A stretch of 64,000 nt of DNA, taken from assembly GCA_032622095.1 (NCBI GenBank), contig CP136064.1:109976004-110040003 (forward strand), written 5' to 3'. Below, piece by piece: positions 1 through 15,200 of the stretch (within the stretch, counting starts at the first letter, position 1; the number at the start of each line of letters is the position of its first letter). A program made the position numbers and the translations under genes. The notes beneath the pieces were generated by a model. That model saw nothing but the letters and a program-made list of their open reading frames with translations, was not told the origin of the DNA and searched no databases. Source of the DNA: Siphonodentalium dalli (taxonomy: Eukaryota; Mollusca; Scaphopoda; Gadilida; Siphonodentaliidae).

Positions 1-220
1 TTTCTGCTCTTTGACCCTGACCTCTGAGATTTGGACTTGGACCTTTTAGATCTTGGTTTGCGAGACTCTGATTCTCTAAATTTCCTGTCCCGTGACCTTG
101 ACCTTGACCTTGATTTTTTTGTTTTTGATTCACTGCTCATTCCATGGTTATAGTCAATTGTTATTTTTGAGGGTGGAACCTCCTCAACATATTCTTCTTC
201 TTCAAGAATGGATTCTTCGT
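1..220 (-). CDS. SFSWAP: SFSWAP exon: acidic stretch and start of RS region (runs off the window)
   Basis: The acceptor CCAG lies at 221-224. The frame continues from the previous exon, completing an Asn codon, and reads an acidic segment (EESILEEEEYVEEVPP). A run of Ser-Arg dipeptides follows (SRSRSRSRDRKFRESESRK), then Lys/Arg/Ser-rich sequence up to the window edge. Arg-Ser-rich C-termini are typical of SFSWAP and mediate contacts with other splicing factors. The exon is open to position 1, so its donor is not visible. Confidence 0.88.
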
Positions 221-3200
221 CTGGAAGGAAACATAAACAAATTTAATTGAGCATATAATTGAGTCTGGCCTTACATTGGAACAAACTGTCCAAACTACAA
301 TTGACTAGCAATACAAAAGTGTAAAATGGCTCCATAACATCCTAGATATCAGTGTTTTATGATATCCATGATATTAATAACTTTTTCAGCAGAATATTAA
401 AGATCATTAAGAGTAACCCAATTATCACTTAATGCCCTTGAAATTTTCAAGATTTCCAGAAATTAAAGTGTCAATGACACTGTAGCTCAACTTGAACATG
501 GAATAATATCATACATTACAGTTAATGGAGTGATAAAGAACGCGGAAAGTTTATATGTTTAAGAGACCAGAGGTCAACACGAAGAGCCATATAAAGTTTT
601 GGATCAATTGGATAAACACTGTTGGCAGTAGGATATGCCAAAGCATTTAGTGATGCAAAGAGTAAAATACAAGATGGCTGCCAGCATACAGCCATGTTTT
701 GATCGAATATCATTCAAACCACGACATGAAAATGAAAGTTAACATATGATTCACTGGAATGTTCCATCGCAATCAGGGACATTCTGGTAAACACAGTTAC
801 AGTTTCCTTTCATTTCAAAGAACTAATTATGGCACAATAATTTAAAACACAATCTTATTCCAAAGTGGAATAGTTTAAATGTATACCGTATTTTGAGAAC
901 AATATTCTATGTGTGATTTTGGCTTGTGTCAGTGTGCACCCAAATATGTGTATTGTTCCAAATTTAGTCAAGTGATGATAACATGGCATCGTTCAATGTT
1001 TGCGTGACTGATTTAACAAGAAAATATCAAGGCACTGTGCTAATGTGTTTTCAAATTAAATTTGTCTTAAATTTATGGAAACTCAAATGATTGTTTCTGT
1101 TAGATTTCATGGTAGATTTTTCAAAATAATGTTAAAGCAAAATTTAAGCTTAGAACTGACATGAAATATTTTTTGTTGAACAAACTATGTGTGACTGACA
1201 TTAGATTAATTTCGTAATTTTTCATGGTAGTTTGTTTACCAAATAAGTTGAATAAATAAACAAGTGGATGAGAATCGCCATTGTATGGCAACTCTCCTGG
1301 AAAAATGATGAGCATAATACTGGACTTTCTTCTCAAAGTTGAAAAACCCATATTCGACTTGGACTGTATTTTAGCTGGGAAAACAAACTTTGGTTCTGAT
1401 CAAATAATCAAAACTTGAGTTATCGGACACCAAAAATTTTAGAGGACGGACAAGTGCTTTGAACGGCCTATAATAATGGGTATGAAAGAAAAGACGCCTG
1501 ATTCAATGGCGGGGATTCAGATAAATAAGAGTGCTGCACGTGTCTTCACACTATACATAATAACATACTCATTTCATCATCAGCACCAACCAGGTGACTT
1601 GCCACTTTGAGCATATTGATGAACATAGTAGCTTTTTTCTTGCGTTCTGCCTGGACCGTTTTATCTTTACCCTGTCCCAGCTTTCCTCTAGCTGCTGATA
1701 CCAGTTTATCTTTTAATATTTCCTCAGCTGTAAAAGAAACGAAACCTGTGGCTAAAGCTAAGGAAGGTATTCATTTCCGGTACATCTGAAAATTCAAACA
1801 TAGTTTGTTAAACCACTATTAGTAAGGAGAACATGAAACAATTGAAGAATTTGTTCTTATTTTCATTATAAGAAATCCTTTAGTCACAAGATTCCATATG
1901 TTGAAACCAATATTGTGAACAATCTACTGTAACAAAAGCCAATGTTTACATTTTTTGCAACAAACAATAACTCTAAAATACAAACAATGTAGACTATTAG
2001 TTAGAGAGCCCAGATTATTTCAATTGCACTATGGCGTATGAATGGTTTGATGCCCCCAATTTGGAATAACCCTTGAACCATCACAGAAAACCCATTTCCT
2101 AAGTTATGCAGTCCTGGCATTTCGGGGCTAGGGAGCTCTAAAAACCACCAATTTTTTTTATGATTACACTAACATGTACATCCACAATTTATGGTTTAAA
2201 TATACACCAACGTTTGCTGATGGATAAAAACATAACTAAGAAACAAAAATTCCTGGCATTTATAGGTAAGAAGGGCAGTTTTAGTACTCACCCCATCCTT
2301 TTACTTTTAATTACATTCAATATGACATTGACGAAATCTTGCACCAAATGACTTAATGTTACTGAACCACTTAATATCTTACTTATTATGTCACCTAACT
2401 TTTTTTTGGATACCAACAAGCACAACAGATAAGACTTCCAGTCTGAAATCCAGACCCGCATTTGAGGTCAGGCACATCTGCCCACGCACTTCCATTTTGC
2501 AAACTGCGCCATTATCCGTACTATATATGAAATATCTACCGATGAATAAATTTCACCCAGTTCAACATAAAATAAGACAGGTATCCTAACTTTTTTATTG
2601 TTTTACTATGTGAAAATTTGTAAACATGTTCGTTTATATCATTACAACAGTTAGACACCAAAATGAGCTGCGAGTTACTTGTTAATTTAGATGAGCAAGC
2701 AAGAAACGAATTGTTTATGTTTTCGAAATTTCTGATAACTCTTTTCTTGTTGAAACAGGTTGAAAGTTATAAATTTTCTTGTTGATTTTGTCCCCAAAAG
2801 TAATTAGTTGTCCATTATTTTGTCCCAGTGTGATTCCAATATCATCAGGCAAGTGTTTTATTAATTGAATTAATATTTTAAAAGGGTATCTAGATGGAAC
2901 GAAATAAATGGCAACTAAAAAACACACCATATTTCAGATGGCATCCAATATGGCAGACATTTTGAATATGCACCGGGTTAGTACATGTTATACAACCCAT
3001 CATGTGGATGACTGTAAATTTGTTTCTTATTCACAATAACAAGGCATTGTTTTGTCATTGAAGGAAAGAACAGTTGGCACTCCTAATCCAAGGTGGCTGT
3101 CCAAATTAGATAAAACAAGAGCTGGGCTATCATAACACGCAGAAATCTTTCCGGGATTTTTTTACAGATATTGCAGCTGGATATTGGGAAAAATCATGTC

Positions 3201-6200
3201 TATTTTGCATTGGGATAGGGGCTGATATTCGACCTCCTAGGAAAACCCATAAAACTACAATGATGGCCATTTCATTGACAAAACCAATATACAAATGAAA
3301 AAGGAAATGTAGAAAACTAACCTGTTCGTTTATCACAGTCACTGATTTGCAAAGATTGGGAAGCTAACTCACAATCTGGAATTGACTTTAATGATGCTTC
3401 ATTGGACATGATCTTATTGGAACCTGAAAAATTGTAAAAAAAATTATGCTTTATATGAACAATATAAATTGTAACTTCTCCAATGTTTTGTTTAATTCTG
3501 AGCAAAATAAAACAAAAATAGATGAAATAATTCACATTTTCAAAATGTGTTCTTTTTTAGTTATCTGAAATCATCATCAGGTGCAACAAAATCTATAGAT
3601 TAAACATTGGAAATTGGAACAGTTTTAACCAGTATTACTATTCTGTGCCTGATGTTTCAAATATGGGCGGGAAGTTTATATATACTGGAAATCCTATTTT
3701 GTTCAATAAAAATATTACTGGGAAACATCAGATACTGCATGTTATCAGTGATATGTATATATTTAGCAGCTACAAGATTAATCAGCTCACTCATATAGTA
3801 ATACCTTTCTGAAACCGAACACCCTCGGGTGGCCCTCCCATTCGGTTTAGAGTGGTGTTTGATTTATAGCATATTGCACCACCATCAAAATATATTGCCG
3901 CCGTTACAAACATTTAGACTGGAGATCTTTAATAATTTTCACTTTAAAATTAAAATCTGGAGGGTGTGCCAATGGATTCAAATTTGAAATCCATGATGGC
4001 TGCTGGTGGCTATGCTTTTTAACACATTTGGGAGGTCACCCCAAAGTTCCATATAAAGACGATAAGATGAGAGATGTGACCCGAGAGGTGTGCTAACAGA
4101 AATTGTTTGATGACAACCATGGACTCCAGCCCATGCAATAGCTCAAACACAAGTTGAGCTAAAAATATAAGTGTTAATTATTGACTAATAAATCTGTCTG
4201 ATGTTGGGAAAAGAGATGTGATTTTAAGTGAGAATGCATTTGGGTGAATTCGGGATCGGACAATTCGTTTGGTATGGAGAGCGATTCGGGTTTATAGTGT
4301 CCAGATTGAAGAGGTTTTACTGTTATTGGAAATAAAAGGTTGCCGACCACGTGCCCCCTAAAAAGGTGGCTTTTTTGGTAAGGATAGGTTTTTTTTTTAA
4401 CTCTGTCCAAATTCTTCGGACCGTGACCAAATTCAAAATTGGCCATTTGTCTTCAGAAATTTGAACCACGTGCCAAATATCAAGAGATTCAGTTGAATTA
4501 AAAAAATAATCAGATAACTATAAGTAAACTTATCATCCGGAAACAAAAATAATCACAAATTTTAAGTCGACCCGCAAAAATGGGCGGACCAAATCCAAAT
4601 TCGAACATGACCTGTATCTTCATGTGGTTGATTCACATACCAAATTTAAAAACAATCAGATTACAAAAACTAAAGTTATCCTTCGGAAACCAAAATAATC
4701 GGCAAATTCTAAGTCAACAAGGACCATATCTACAGCAAAAATGGGTGGACCGAACCCATATACGAACTTGACCTGTATTTGGAGCTGATAACATGACATA
4801 CCAAATTTGGTTCAGATCCAATCACACAAACTAAAGTTATCATCCGGAAACCGTAAAAACAACAAAATTCCAAGTCGAAAATGGGCCATAATTCCGGCAA
4901 AAATGGGCGGACCGAACCCATTTCCAACTTGACCTGTGTTTTGAGCTGACAACAAATTTGGTTTCGATCCGATAGCCCAAAATAAAGTTCTCAACCCGGA
5001 AACTTTCCGCACGGACATACAAACATTTGGGTATTATTGATTATTGAATCAGAACATGTAGGAATTATAGCAGATATAGCTGATTGAAACTTAAAAACTT
5101 AGCAGGGTCGGCACTGGCTGCGAAATCTACTTTTGCCAAATAATTTATCAAATGAAAATAATTTTAGCCAAATGCTGTCAGAAGTTGCCAAACACTATCA
5201 GTTTGTACAACATTGTTTCTTTTATTTCGACTATTTCGACTATCGCTGCTTGAGCGACCTTTGATATCGATAGGAAAGCAGTTAATTATTAATAATTCTC
5301 GCCTCTTTACTTGGGTTTATCATAGAACAATAAACCAACAACATAACAATGAAATTGAAGGGTATCATCAGAAAGGCTCATCGAAACAAAGAGGATTATC
5401 TATATACAAGCCTTGAAATAGGGTGTCTGTCATTTGCAGAATGAGGTCCTCAGAGGGTGAATTTAGTGATGCTACCCCGCATAGCCGGCTAGCATCACCA
5501 AATTCACCCTCTGGGGACCTCATTCTGCAAATGACAGACACCCTATTTCAAGGCTTGTCTATATAAACACCACCACAAGACATACTAGCAAACCCTCCAC
5601 CTGTCGATACTAATGATATCAGATTAATTTTTATTATTTGTAGCCACATAAGTATCCAAATGTAAGCATGAGCAGACAGACACTGCACATACATATGGAA
5701 ACCAGCTATTTTAATAGTCCACAAAAGAGATTTTTTCGGGGGATAAAAAAAAATATTTTATTCTCGGGCACTGCCAGTGTTGATAATTTTTAATGCGGAT
5801 GCAACAGATGTGGACTGTCATAGAAAATCAACGAAATTTGGCATTCAAATGGAAGAAAAACACAAGAGAAACATATAAAGTAGATTGTACTGTAAAATAT
5901 GTGCAATTTAATAACTTGTGAAAACTAGACGTGTGACTGTCCCAATGGGACTTGGGATACCCCCCGTGTTTTTAAAATACTAAGATGTTTCACATGTCAG
6001 TAAACATTTAGTTAAAATAATAAAATAACAGTTCCCATTGCAGGTGCACAACCCTAACCCTAATCTTAAACCTATGGACTGAAAAATATAGGAATGAAAG
6101 CTCGGACATATTATGCATGTTGCGAAAATGTTCTGAACTCCACACAAAAAGGTCGGACAGACATCATAATCGCAGGTGCACAGGTTCCCATGGTACTAAA

Positions 6201-9200
6201 TATCAGTGCCAAGATTAAAAAACATTGACCTAAAAATGTAGGAATAAAAGCTCGGACAAAACTATGCATGTTGCAAAAAAATGTCTATAAGTCGAAAAAG
6301 GGGGATAACTCAACCAAAAAATGTCGGACAGACGTTATAATCACAGGTGCACAGGTTCCCATGGTGGTTGATGTCTGTGCCAAGTTTCACGGAAATTCCC
6401 ATGGTACTAAATATCTGTGGCAAGTTTCAACCATGGTGGTTGATTTTTTACTTGGGTAGGTAGGGACTGGGCACATACACATATTCTATTTAATATTAAT
6501 ATTAAATTTCTTCGGGAGCTGAAACTAGTTAAGAAGAGCAAATGGAATGAGTCTAGATTTTTTCTTATTGGCCTAAAAACTCAGCCAAAACAATAAGTGA
6601 ATAACTTTACCATGTTCCTCATCACTGCTCCCATCGTCCCATCTCTTCTTTTCCTTTTTCTGGGAAGCTTCCTGTTCTTTCAATTTTGTTTTGATAGAAA
6701 AACTCACTCCTCGAGCAGCAATAGCACGTTCCTTTTCTTTCTCTTCTTCTATTTCCTAAAAACACATGTGACAGTGGATTAGAGTAACATTGCCAGACAC
6801 ACAACAAACATCCTGCAAATAAGTTTTAGATAATAAGTATTTGATGACTTTAAAAAGATCCACATATTGCAGAAGTCCCTGACTATTTCTGTTCTCAGCC
6901 AATCCTATCAATATTATTTATGAACTGTCATAAACAGGGGCAAAAATATGAAACCTGAAATATGAAACATCAGTAGTCTAGAAGTGTCCATTTAAGAAAT
7001 GGATGTTGATTTGCACGTGTTCCATAGAGTATGGATGCAAGTTGGTCTGACAGTTTGTGTTCAACTCGAAAGCGCTCCACACATAATGAAAGTGTCAATG
7101 ACACTGTAGCACAACTTGGAGAGGGGATAATTTCATGTGTTATAGTCAATGGAGCTATTATGAATGCGAAAAGTTGAAAAGTCAACATGAAGAGTTATCA
7201 TAAATTAAAATGCAAGATGCTGTTTTCAACAAAATTCAAACAAATTTGATGGCTTCCATCTAGGACACCCCGAAGATCAATATTAAGTAATCCATATAAT
7301 AGTACCGACTTGATACACTGTGTTGTCATAACTATTCTCCAATTCTCGTTGTCATAACATAAATGAAACAGTTCCCTTTGACCGAGGTGTGTTCACCCTT
7401 GAGATACCAGCTTTTTGCCACATGCATTGGACTATATGTTGACATTTAAGTATGTACCACAATGTCGGCTTACGGTTAACCGGTCATGCAATTTTCATGA
7501 CTGGTCACGACCACGGCCCAATCAGTTGACTGGTTAACCGTTTCAGCCCTAATTATCTTGAAGTCAAAGAATCACACATTTTCAATTTGCTTTCTATACG
7601 AAGCTACAATGCTCGTGCTTCTTGACTCAGGTGCAAGGAAGTGACAACTTTTCATTGACAATGATCCAACTTTTCTGCCGATGGGGCAAACCAGTCGCCC
7701 CGACGAGTTGAGTGTTCTCCAACATGGCCTCATTTATTGTTCTCTTGTAGAAACCATGCATACTGCTAAATAACCCTCCGTACTTCAGGGCATAAGTACC
7801 TAGAGAAATCGACATGAGTGCTAACATTTGCAAATGAAATTTGAAACTAACAACTACAGTTGAAATCTACCAAGAACACAAGATCAATGTGTGCACACTG
7901 TCCACTCACTAGCCAATCAAAAGTGACGAATTTATAACACTACTTAAACAATAAATAATTCTATGTTTGAATGACAGCGTGTCACTTTCAACTTTAGGCT
8001 TATGTGTCTCTTTTGTCAGAAATAATCTCGTAGCAAATTTCTAGCCATTTTCAATTTTTCCCATAAAAAACTGAGGCAAATTCTCATTATTTTTACAATA
8101 TCAAGAATACCTTACTCGTATTTAAATTCGCGCAGGACTATTTTTCGTACACCCATCGGTACGCGAATTTAAAACTGAGCGAAAAATAGTACGACTCCAA
8201 AGTTTAATCTAAACCACAGTCCATAGTGAATACAAGAGGGCTATGTTGCTGAGTTTACATATATTATGAACGGACGAATAGACAATTACGCCTATACGTG
8301 TATGCATATATTGACATTCGGCCAACCGCTATCAAGACCATTGCTCACAATGCCAAGTGACAAATCATGGTAACATAGATATTGTTGAAATTATTGTATA
8401 CAAGAAATACTAATATCCCAGGTCGCCGCAAAATTATAATGTATGCAGTTACTATATTAATTTCTACATGATGTAAATCCGCCGCGATGGTATTTAATAT
8501 ACACATACTATCCCCAGCAATGACTAAGAACCGAAACTACGAAAATATCACACAAATATTTTTGTCAGTTTTGAATTCGCACAGCTAGGTGCGCGAATTT
8601 ATAGTGCGCGAATTCAAAACTGAGCGAAAAATAGTACCACATGAATTTAAATACGAGTAAGGTACATGTAGACTAAAGGGGATGCTTTTATTGTTCCATG
8701 CTGAAGAAAAATGAGGACCTAACTTTTCTAAATTCGATGACTTGAATAACCTCAGTCTTTCTGCGGGATTTAATGTTCATAACTTCATATAGTAGTATTT
8801 ATTGTATTTATCAAACTATTTTGACTAGACAGGGATGAAATCAAATAATCTTTCTATCAGCATGATATGTCCAAGAAAGACGTAATGAAGACATACAAAA
8901 TACCACTTCGAACACAATGTTCGGGACCCGAACACTATTTACACCATTTGTATACATTGCAATTCTGGATTAGAAACGGAATACTGTGTGACTTTCTGGA
9001 ACAGGTATATTGTATTATTAAGCTATTAAAAAACTTCACGCATAGCTTTCTCTTTGTTTTAATCATAAAAATTATGTAACACCATAAATGTTTCAGAGTG
9101 CAGACAAGCTCTCAAGTTTCTTCCCATGGTCTACAGGTGCAATTTTTACTCAACCGCTTTATTAAAATATTTGAACCGGCCAAAACGAAACTATCAAGGT

Positions 9201-12200
9201 ACTCAATCCGATAAAACTCCTCTCAATTACTATTTCAATGGCTTCGGGGGTCAAAAATATTTGATTCGAGTCGAGGAAGTCACCCATCAAAGCTCGGATT
9301 TGTTAGATATCGATTTTAGAAATCTATTATTTTTCATTATCGGGAATATTTTCTGGCCCAGAACTCAGCAATTTGCGTTATTATTACCACTTGATTTTAG
9401 AGTTATCCATCCTTGTCTGTTTGAATAGTGTTTTGGTGTACACATCTCGAGCAGGTTACGAAATTGACGGCAATTATTAGTACTCATCTCGAGTAAATAA
9501 CAAATTTCAAAAATCAATATCTAATAACTCTGAGCTTTGTTTGATGGGTTCCTCGACTCGAATCAAATATTTTTTACCCCCAAAGCCAAAGAAATAGTAA
9601 TATAGGACCCTCTGATCGGATTGTTGTTGTTGGAATCTGTTGAGATGGGGACCCTCTGTTCAGATTGAGTACCTTTAAGTTTATTGAAAAACATAAACAA
9701 ACACTTATTTTCAGAGTTATATTGACAAATTTTTTCAGAAATCTTCCGCATAGGTATGTTATGAGATACCACTTACCAAATTATGTAAAAATAATTTTGG
9801 GTTCAAACAAGCCATGTGCGTTTAAAGTAAATTTGTGTCACCACAAAAGTAGGCATTGTTCAACAATTAAATTAAAATAATCATCATATTAAAGTTTGCC
9901 TCATACCTGTAAATAAAGGTTCTTTTTGAAGGAGTAATATCGGAAATGAACATGATTGGCGTTCAGAAACTCAAAACGAGGGTCCTCTTTGCTCTTGACT
10001 ACAATTTCAAAGTCAATCCCATTCTTGGCCACATACATGGCCATCCTATCTATGATTGGCTGGATGTCTGGGGACGGTGGGACAATCCGCTGCTCTGGTT
10101 CTGGGTAAAGAACTGGTTTCTCTTCTTCTTGTGTTTCTTCCTGTTCCTCCTCTTCTTGTTCCAATATGGACTGAGGACTAAGAGGTAACGATAAAATAAA
10201 GAGATTTCAAAAATCATAATTTAAGACAAAACAAAATGTTCTGTTTCACATGTAAATATTTTTTTTAAATCAGTGCGGGCAGGCAAGTTTTTTTTTATAG
10301 GAAATTTCCTTTGTAATCCATCCAATATTGAGTAGGCGGCTTCTACATGAAGCCGAACCATTGTCCCAAAGTTCTATTTTTTTTTTATTTGCAATGATTG
10401 AAGGATGATTCTGTTATCCAATGTCCAGCTGTTAGGCAATTCCTGTTCTAATCAATCAAAATATAAATTTGGAAATGGAAATTTTGTTTAAATGTACAAT
10501 CAGTGGATACTTATGTCAGTTATACTCTTGAAACTCGCAAGCTTTAAGTAGAAAAGGTTCCAAGGGACCTTGGTTCATGCATTTGGGTCTACCTAAATCG
10601 TCCTGTACTCTAGCATGTGTTCATCAGAATTCCGGCTTAATTTGCTGAATTTTTCTAACCAAACAACCAGGCAAAATAAAACTTCGCAGCTCCTGAAAAC
10701 ACGTTTTTTTCCGGTGTTTTTTGGTGCTTGCAAATTTTTTCCTTTTGCCCTTTTTTGACCTAATTACAAGCTGTTTAGCCTATATAATGATTGTTTTGAT
10801 GTGTTATGATCTAAATAACACATGTAGTGTACACACAAGATACTAGGTACAGTTATCTGTGGTCAGGTTGGCCTCAGAATGTTTTGATTATTTGGTCCCT
10901 TCTAATACTAAGTAGACCTTCGTGAAATTTTTAACTGCACTGGCCCACCTGGGTTGGATAACCACTTGGTATGTAAATATATTATAATGAACTCTAAAGA
11001 CAAATAAACCATATATACTTCAGCAAGTAAAATAAAATATCACATTACCACTATCTGTGGTATCAAACTGAAATTCAACTCTCCAAGTCTGATATGAAAC
11101 TGAAATAATGTGTGAAATAAATGTAGAACATGCCTGTTCTCTAATCTATAAACATGTTTCTGGCACAAAGTTACTAATACTATAAAAGACAAAAGTGCTA
11201 CAGTGTTACATACCCAATTATTAATGAACAGACATTCACATGGATCTCTATCAGTCTCAATAGCATTTTCTTTCACTTGTGAAATAATGAGATATTATTT
11301 ATTTATATGCGCTATTCTACAACCATTTAGCTATTGTTAATATTAAAATGATCCATGTAACCACATACACTGCATATTGTAAATCAGGCAAGAAACAGTT
11401 TGATAAGTGTCTAGTGCAAAGTCTGGAATAAATAATTAGATAAAATATTTTTAAAAAGGTGTTTCACTGGTTGTGTCAGCTGGTTGTGTTGAGTTTTTCT
11501 TGATAAATGTTTTTAATCTCATGAGTGTATTGCTTGTGCTCATAGTTATAATTTATTAGCAACCACAACAGGCGCGTTGTTGCTTTTCAAGTTTAGGCGT
11601 GAATGACGTCATTAATTTTTACAATACCATGAAACAGAATTTCGACGCAATGAAAAACGGCGCACAAAAATGGGTTAAAAATCACGTGACTTCCGCTCCG
11701 CTTTCGCATAGTATCCTGGGAACAATAATTTCCCAAAAGAAATGGTGAAATCACAGAATCGGAAGTGGACCAACGGGATGGTTATGAAATTACCAACTTC
11801 AGTTTTTCTGAACAATTCCTATGTGATTTAGGCCTATAGATTAGTTTCATTTTGACCAATTTCGTTGGTTAGCTGGACGAAAACCAGCGAAGACGTCATG
11901 ACATGGTCCATGACGTCATTTACATCATTTGGCTTTGTGGGCCAGAATCCAGACACATTTGGTCTCTACCGGAAACACTGATTTCACATCACTAGACTAT
12001 AGACGCAATTATATATACGAAGTGGCTTTAGCACTGAGGGCTCAAGAACGGCATGCCGCTCTTTAGCGATGAGGGCTAAGGAGCGGTATACGGCTCTTTA
12101 TAGTCGGACACTGGAGATCGCGCAGTACGGATGATAATGTAAGACCGTTCTTTATCGCGCCAGGACCATGTATAGCTAAATATTGGTATATACCGATGTA

Positions 12201-15200
12201 CACCATTCCTGTGCCCCGTTCTTTGACATTTGTCACTGAATAGCAGTATACCGTTCTTTAGTGCCAGCACTGAAGAGCGGTAGGCCCATACCGTTCCTTG
12301 GTACCAACCGCTAAAGAGCGGTATAGCCTACCGTTCTTAAGCGTATCAGACCCATAAAGATGAAGAGTGGTATACCACTCTTTAGCGTTTGGTACTAAAG
12401 AACGGTATAGCGTGTCAGGCCCATATAGCTAAAGAGCGATATACTGCTCTTAAGCCACGGCCTTATATATACACATACACGATTTATTGACCGTACTAAC
12501 ACGGGACATAAATAGAGGCTCTATCAGCGTATAATCGCTTTTGTTAAAGTTAGGAAACAGCGTATATAATGTATATTTGACTTTGATAAGTCTTTTAGTC
12601 ACCAGTACGCAAATCAAAGCTTTATTACAACGACACAAATTAATGAGTAACACGCATAACACATATACAACTTTTTATATACAATATGCACACAATAAAT
12701 ATGGGATCCTGGATCCCTCCCTACAAATGTGTTGTTTGTTTGTTTGGTTTTCATTGTTCCTTTTTTGTTTGTTCTTCTTTTGACCTAGTGTGTATATATA
12801 AGATTGTATTCTTCATCATTTTTTCAAATGTCCTTTTGACTATCAGTTTGAATTTTTGACCTGCAGACATGAGCTAATTCAGCTGCCTTCCACAATGTAT
12901 ACACTTAAATGCAATAAGAGAGTCTCTAAAGACCATTTTCTAGAAAAAATACAGACTGGATTCAAACGAGGGATGTTTCCTATTGACAAGAGCCCATGAA
13001 ACTGTTCGTGCGAAAGATTTGCCCAGTGATATTTTGGGATAATGCGCTCATGTAGTCATTTATATTTGTCATAGATAAACGTGGGAAATTGCTAGAAGAT
13101 GTGGTGGCAAGCTGGTTGTACTGTAGTGTTCCGCGGAATCCGCCCCTCCAACTTTGGTGAAAATATTCAACATTTTGAAATCCCATGCCGTGACACAGCA
13201 ACAGTTGGAAACTACGTGTATAGATTGAAATGGTTGTGACAGTTTGATGTAATTGTGTGGTTGCTCCACTACGTGTCACGTGCGATCATATTAGTATTTG
13301 AGTTTAACTGGTGGCGAAAGTACACCAAAGTTGGATGATGCTTGAAAAAACAGAATGGTCAAATTACGAATGACTGATAATTATTATATATGTTCATTCT
13401 AATTTAACCATTCTCTGTTTCTCAACATCAGCCACCTTCACTGGACATTCTACACCCTGATGTTTTTTCCTATAATGGCTCTCCAGCTTGATAAATTTCA
13501 TTCAAATGTGACTGGAAAGGGGGGGGGGGTCCCAAAACCATGAGTGGAAAAAAAATAAATTCAGCCTTGAAATAGTGTCTGTCATTAGCAGAATGAGGTC
13601 CCCATATGGTGAATTTAGTGATGCTACCCCGCATAGCGGGCTAGCATCACCAAATTCACCCTCTGGGGACCTCATTCTGCTTACACCTCAAATAGTGTCT
13701 GTCATTTGCAGAATGAGGTCCCCAGAGGGTGAATTTAGTGATGCTACCCCGCATAGCGGGCTAGCATCACCAAATTCACCCTCTGGGGACCTCATTCTGC
13801 TTACACCTCAGCAGAATGAGGTTCCCAGAGGGTGAATTTGGTGATGCTAGCCTGCTATGCGGGGTAGCATCACTAAATTCACCCTCTGGGGACCTCATTC
13901 TGCAAATGACAGACACACTTTTTCAAGACTTGATTGTGGCTGCTGTATAGGAATTCCGACAATCATCTAAATGTCTTCATAGCTTTACCGTACAATGTTG
14001 TGATTGGCTGAGACTGAAGTGATGCATCTTGGAAGTAATGGGATTCCCTGTTATTTGTTTTAGACAATAGAACACATAAATGCAGCTTGTTTGTTTAAAG
14101 ACATATTATGTACTTGTTCGGGTGCGTGAAACTGATAAGTTAGTGTTCAGGTGATATGCCTACTGAAGGAATATAGCATTCTACTAACATCACTGAAAAT
14201 TTCAAGCAAATCGACCATACCACTCCATAGAAAAGATCGTCTGAACTACGCTAAATTGTAAATATTTACTACTCGAATCGGGACGCTTCTATCGGCGATA
14301 AACTAACGAAAACGATTTCGTCATCGGCAGTCACTGCATTTAAATAATATATAAGCATGTCGGTGTGTGTTGTCAATTTAGAATATAATATTTATAAAAA
14401 TAATCACTTTGAACAAGATTATTCTCCATTTCTATTTGATCACCCTACCGGAGTGTTTCACATCACTTTAATCGTCTGATTTTAACAAGTGCAATGCCAA
14501 GCTTGGCATATGCCCCCGACTCTCAGTTTAGAGAGTGGGTAAATGGATGCCAATTTATTTCTGTATTTTCTAAATCCAAGAAGTGGGTATCCTTTCCCCT
14601 CAAATGGGCTATAAATACATCAAAGCACAATCAAATCTGATGAGTCATGCCCAAGGCACTAGCTGAAATGTTCATACAGAGACAAATTAAGAAATTCCCA
14701 AGTCAAAAAAGGGCTGTAACTCTGGTAAAAATGAATGGATGAGACCTGTAGTAAGTCACTATCCTTTCCCCTGATCCTGTGCTATCAACATACCAAAGCA
14801 CAACTGGATCAGAAAATCCTTGCCCAAGTCACAAGCTGAAATGTTCTCTCAGATACAAAATTCACAAATTTCCAAGTCAAACAAGGCCCATGACTATGGT
14901 AAAAACCCGTAGTATGTGAATATCCTTTCCCCCAACAAAGTTATCATATGCTATCCATATATCCAACCTGTACTATCACCATGCCAAAGGATAACGAAAT
15001 CCAATAATAAAGACATCCACAGCATAATGTTTGTTATGAACGCATTTTACACTAAGTCGGAAGAGCCATAACTCTGGAAAGAAAGTGCGGACAAAAACTG
15101 CATATGGAGATCTTTTCAACAATGCTGGTGTACAGGCATACCAAAGACCATTCAAATTGGACTGCTGATACTTGAGCTGTGTTGTGAAATGTTAAGGACG

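Larger units (their letters stand above)
10884..13566. repeat. Copy 1 of a sequence also present at 59960-61555
   Basis: From TATTTGGTCCCTTCTAATAC to AAATAAATTCAGC this region matches 59960-61555 in the same orientation, at roughly 90-95% identity by eye. Copy 1 carries an extra 1.7 kb at 11560-13288 and lacks the 0.58-kb block found in copy 2. The match covers 10884-11559 and 13289-13566. No terminal inverted repeats were seen. It may be a transposon family or an intra-gene duplication. Confidence 0.8.

Noticed and set aside
9126-9428. 100-residue plus-strand frame
   Set aside because: It runs along one arm of a long inverted repeat and has no start context or family match.
11045-11095. Possible SFSWAP exon on the minus strand (VSYQTWRVEFQFDTTDSG) with AG and GT borders
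   Set aside because: The same sequence, with the same borders, exists in the other copy near 60122-60172, where the flanking SFSWAP exons join in frame without it. It also does not solve the phase problem.
12980-13279. 99-residue minus-strand frame
   Set aside because: It lies in an insertion of unknown class, has no recognised domain, and a second overlapping frame is equally open.
13575-13835. 86-residue open frame with an internal protein repeat
   Set aside because: It reads through the tandem palindromes; the peptide repeat reflects DNA repeats and has no protein similarity I know.
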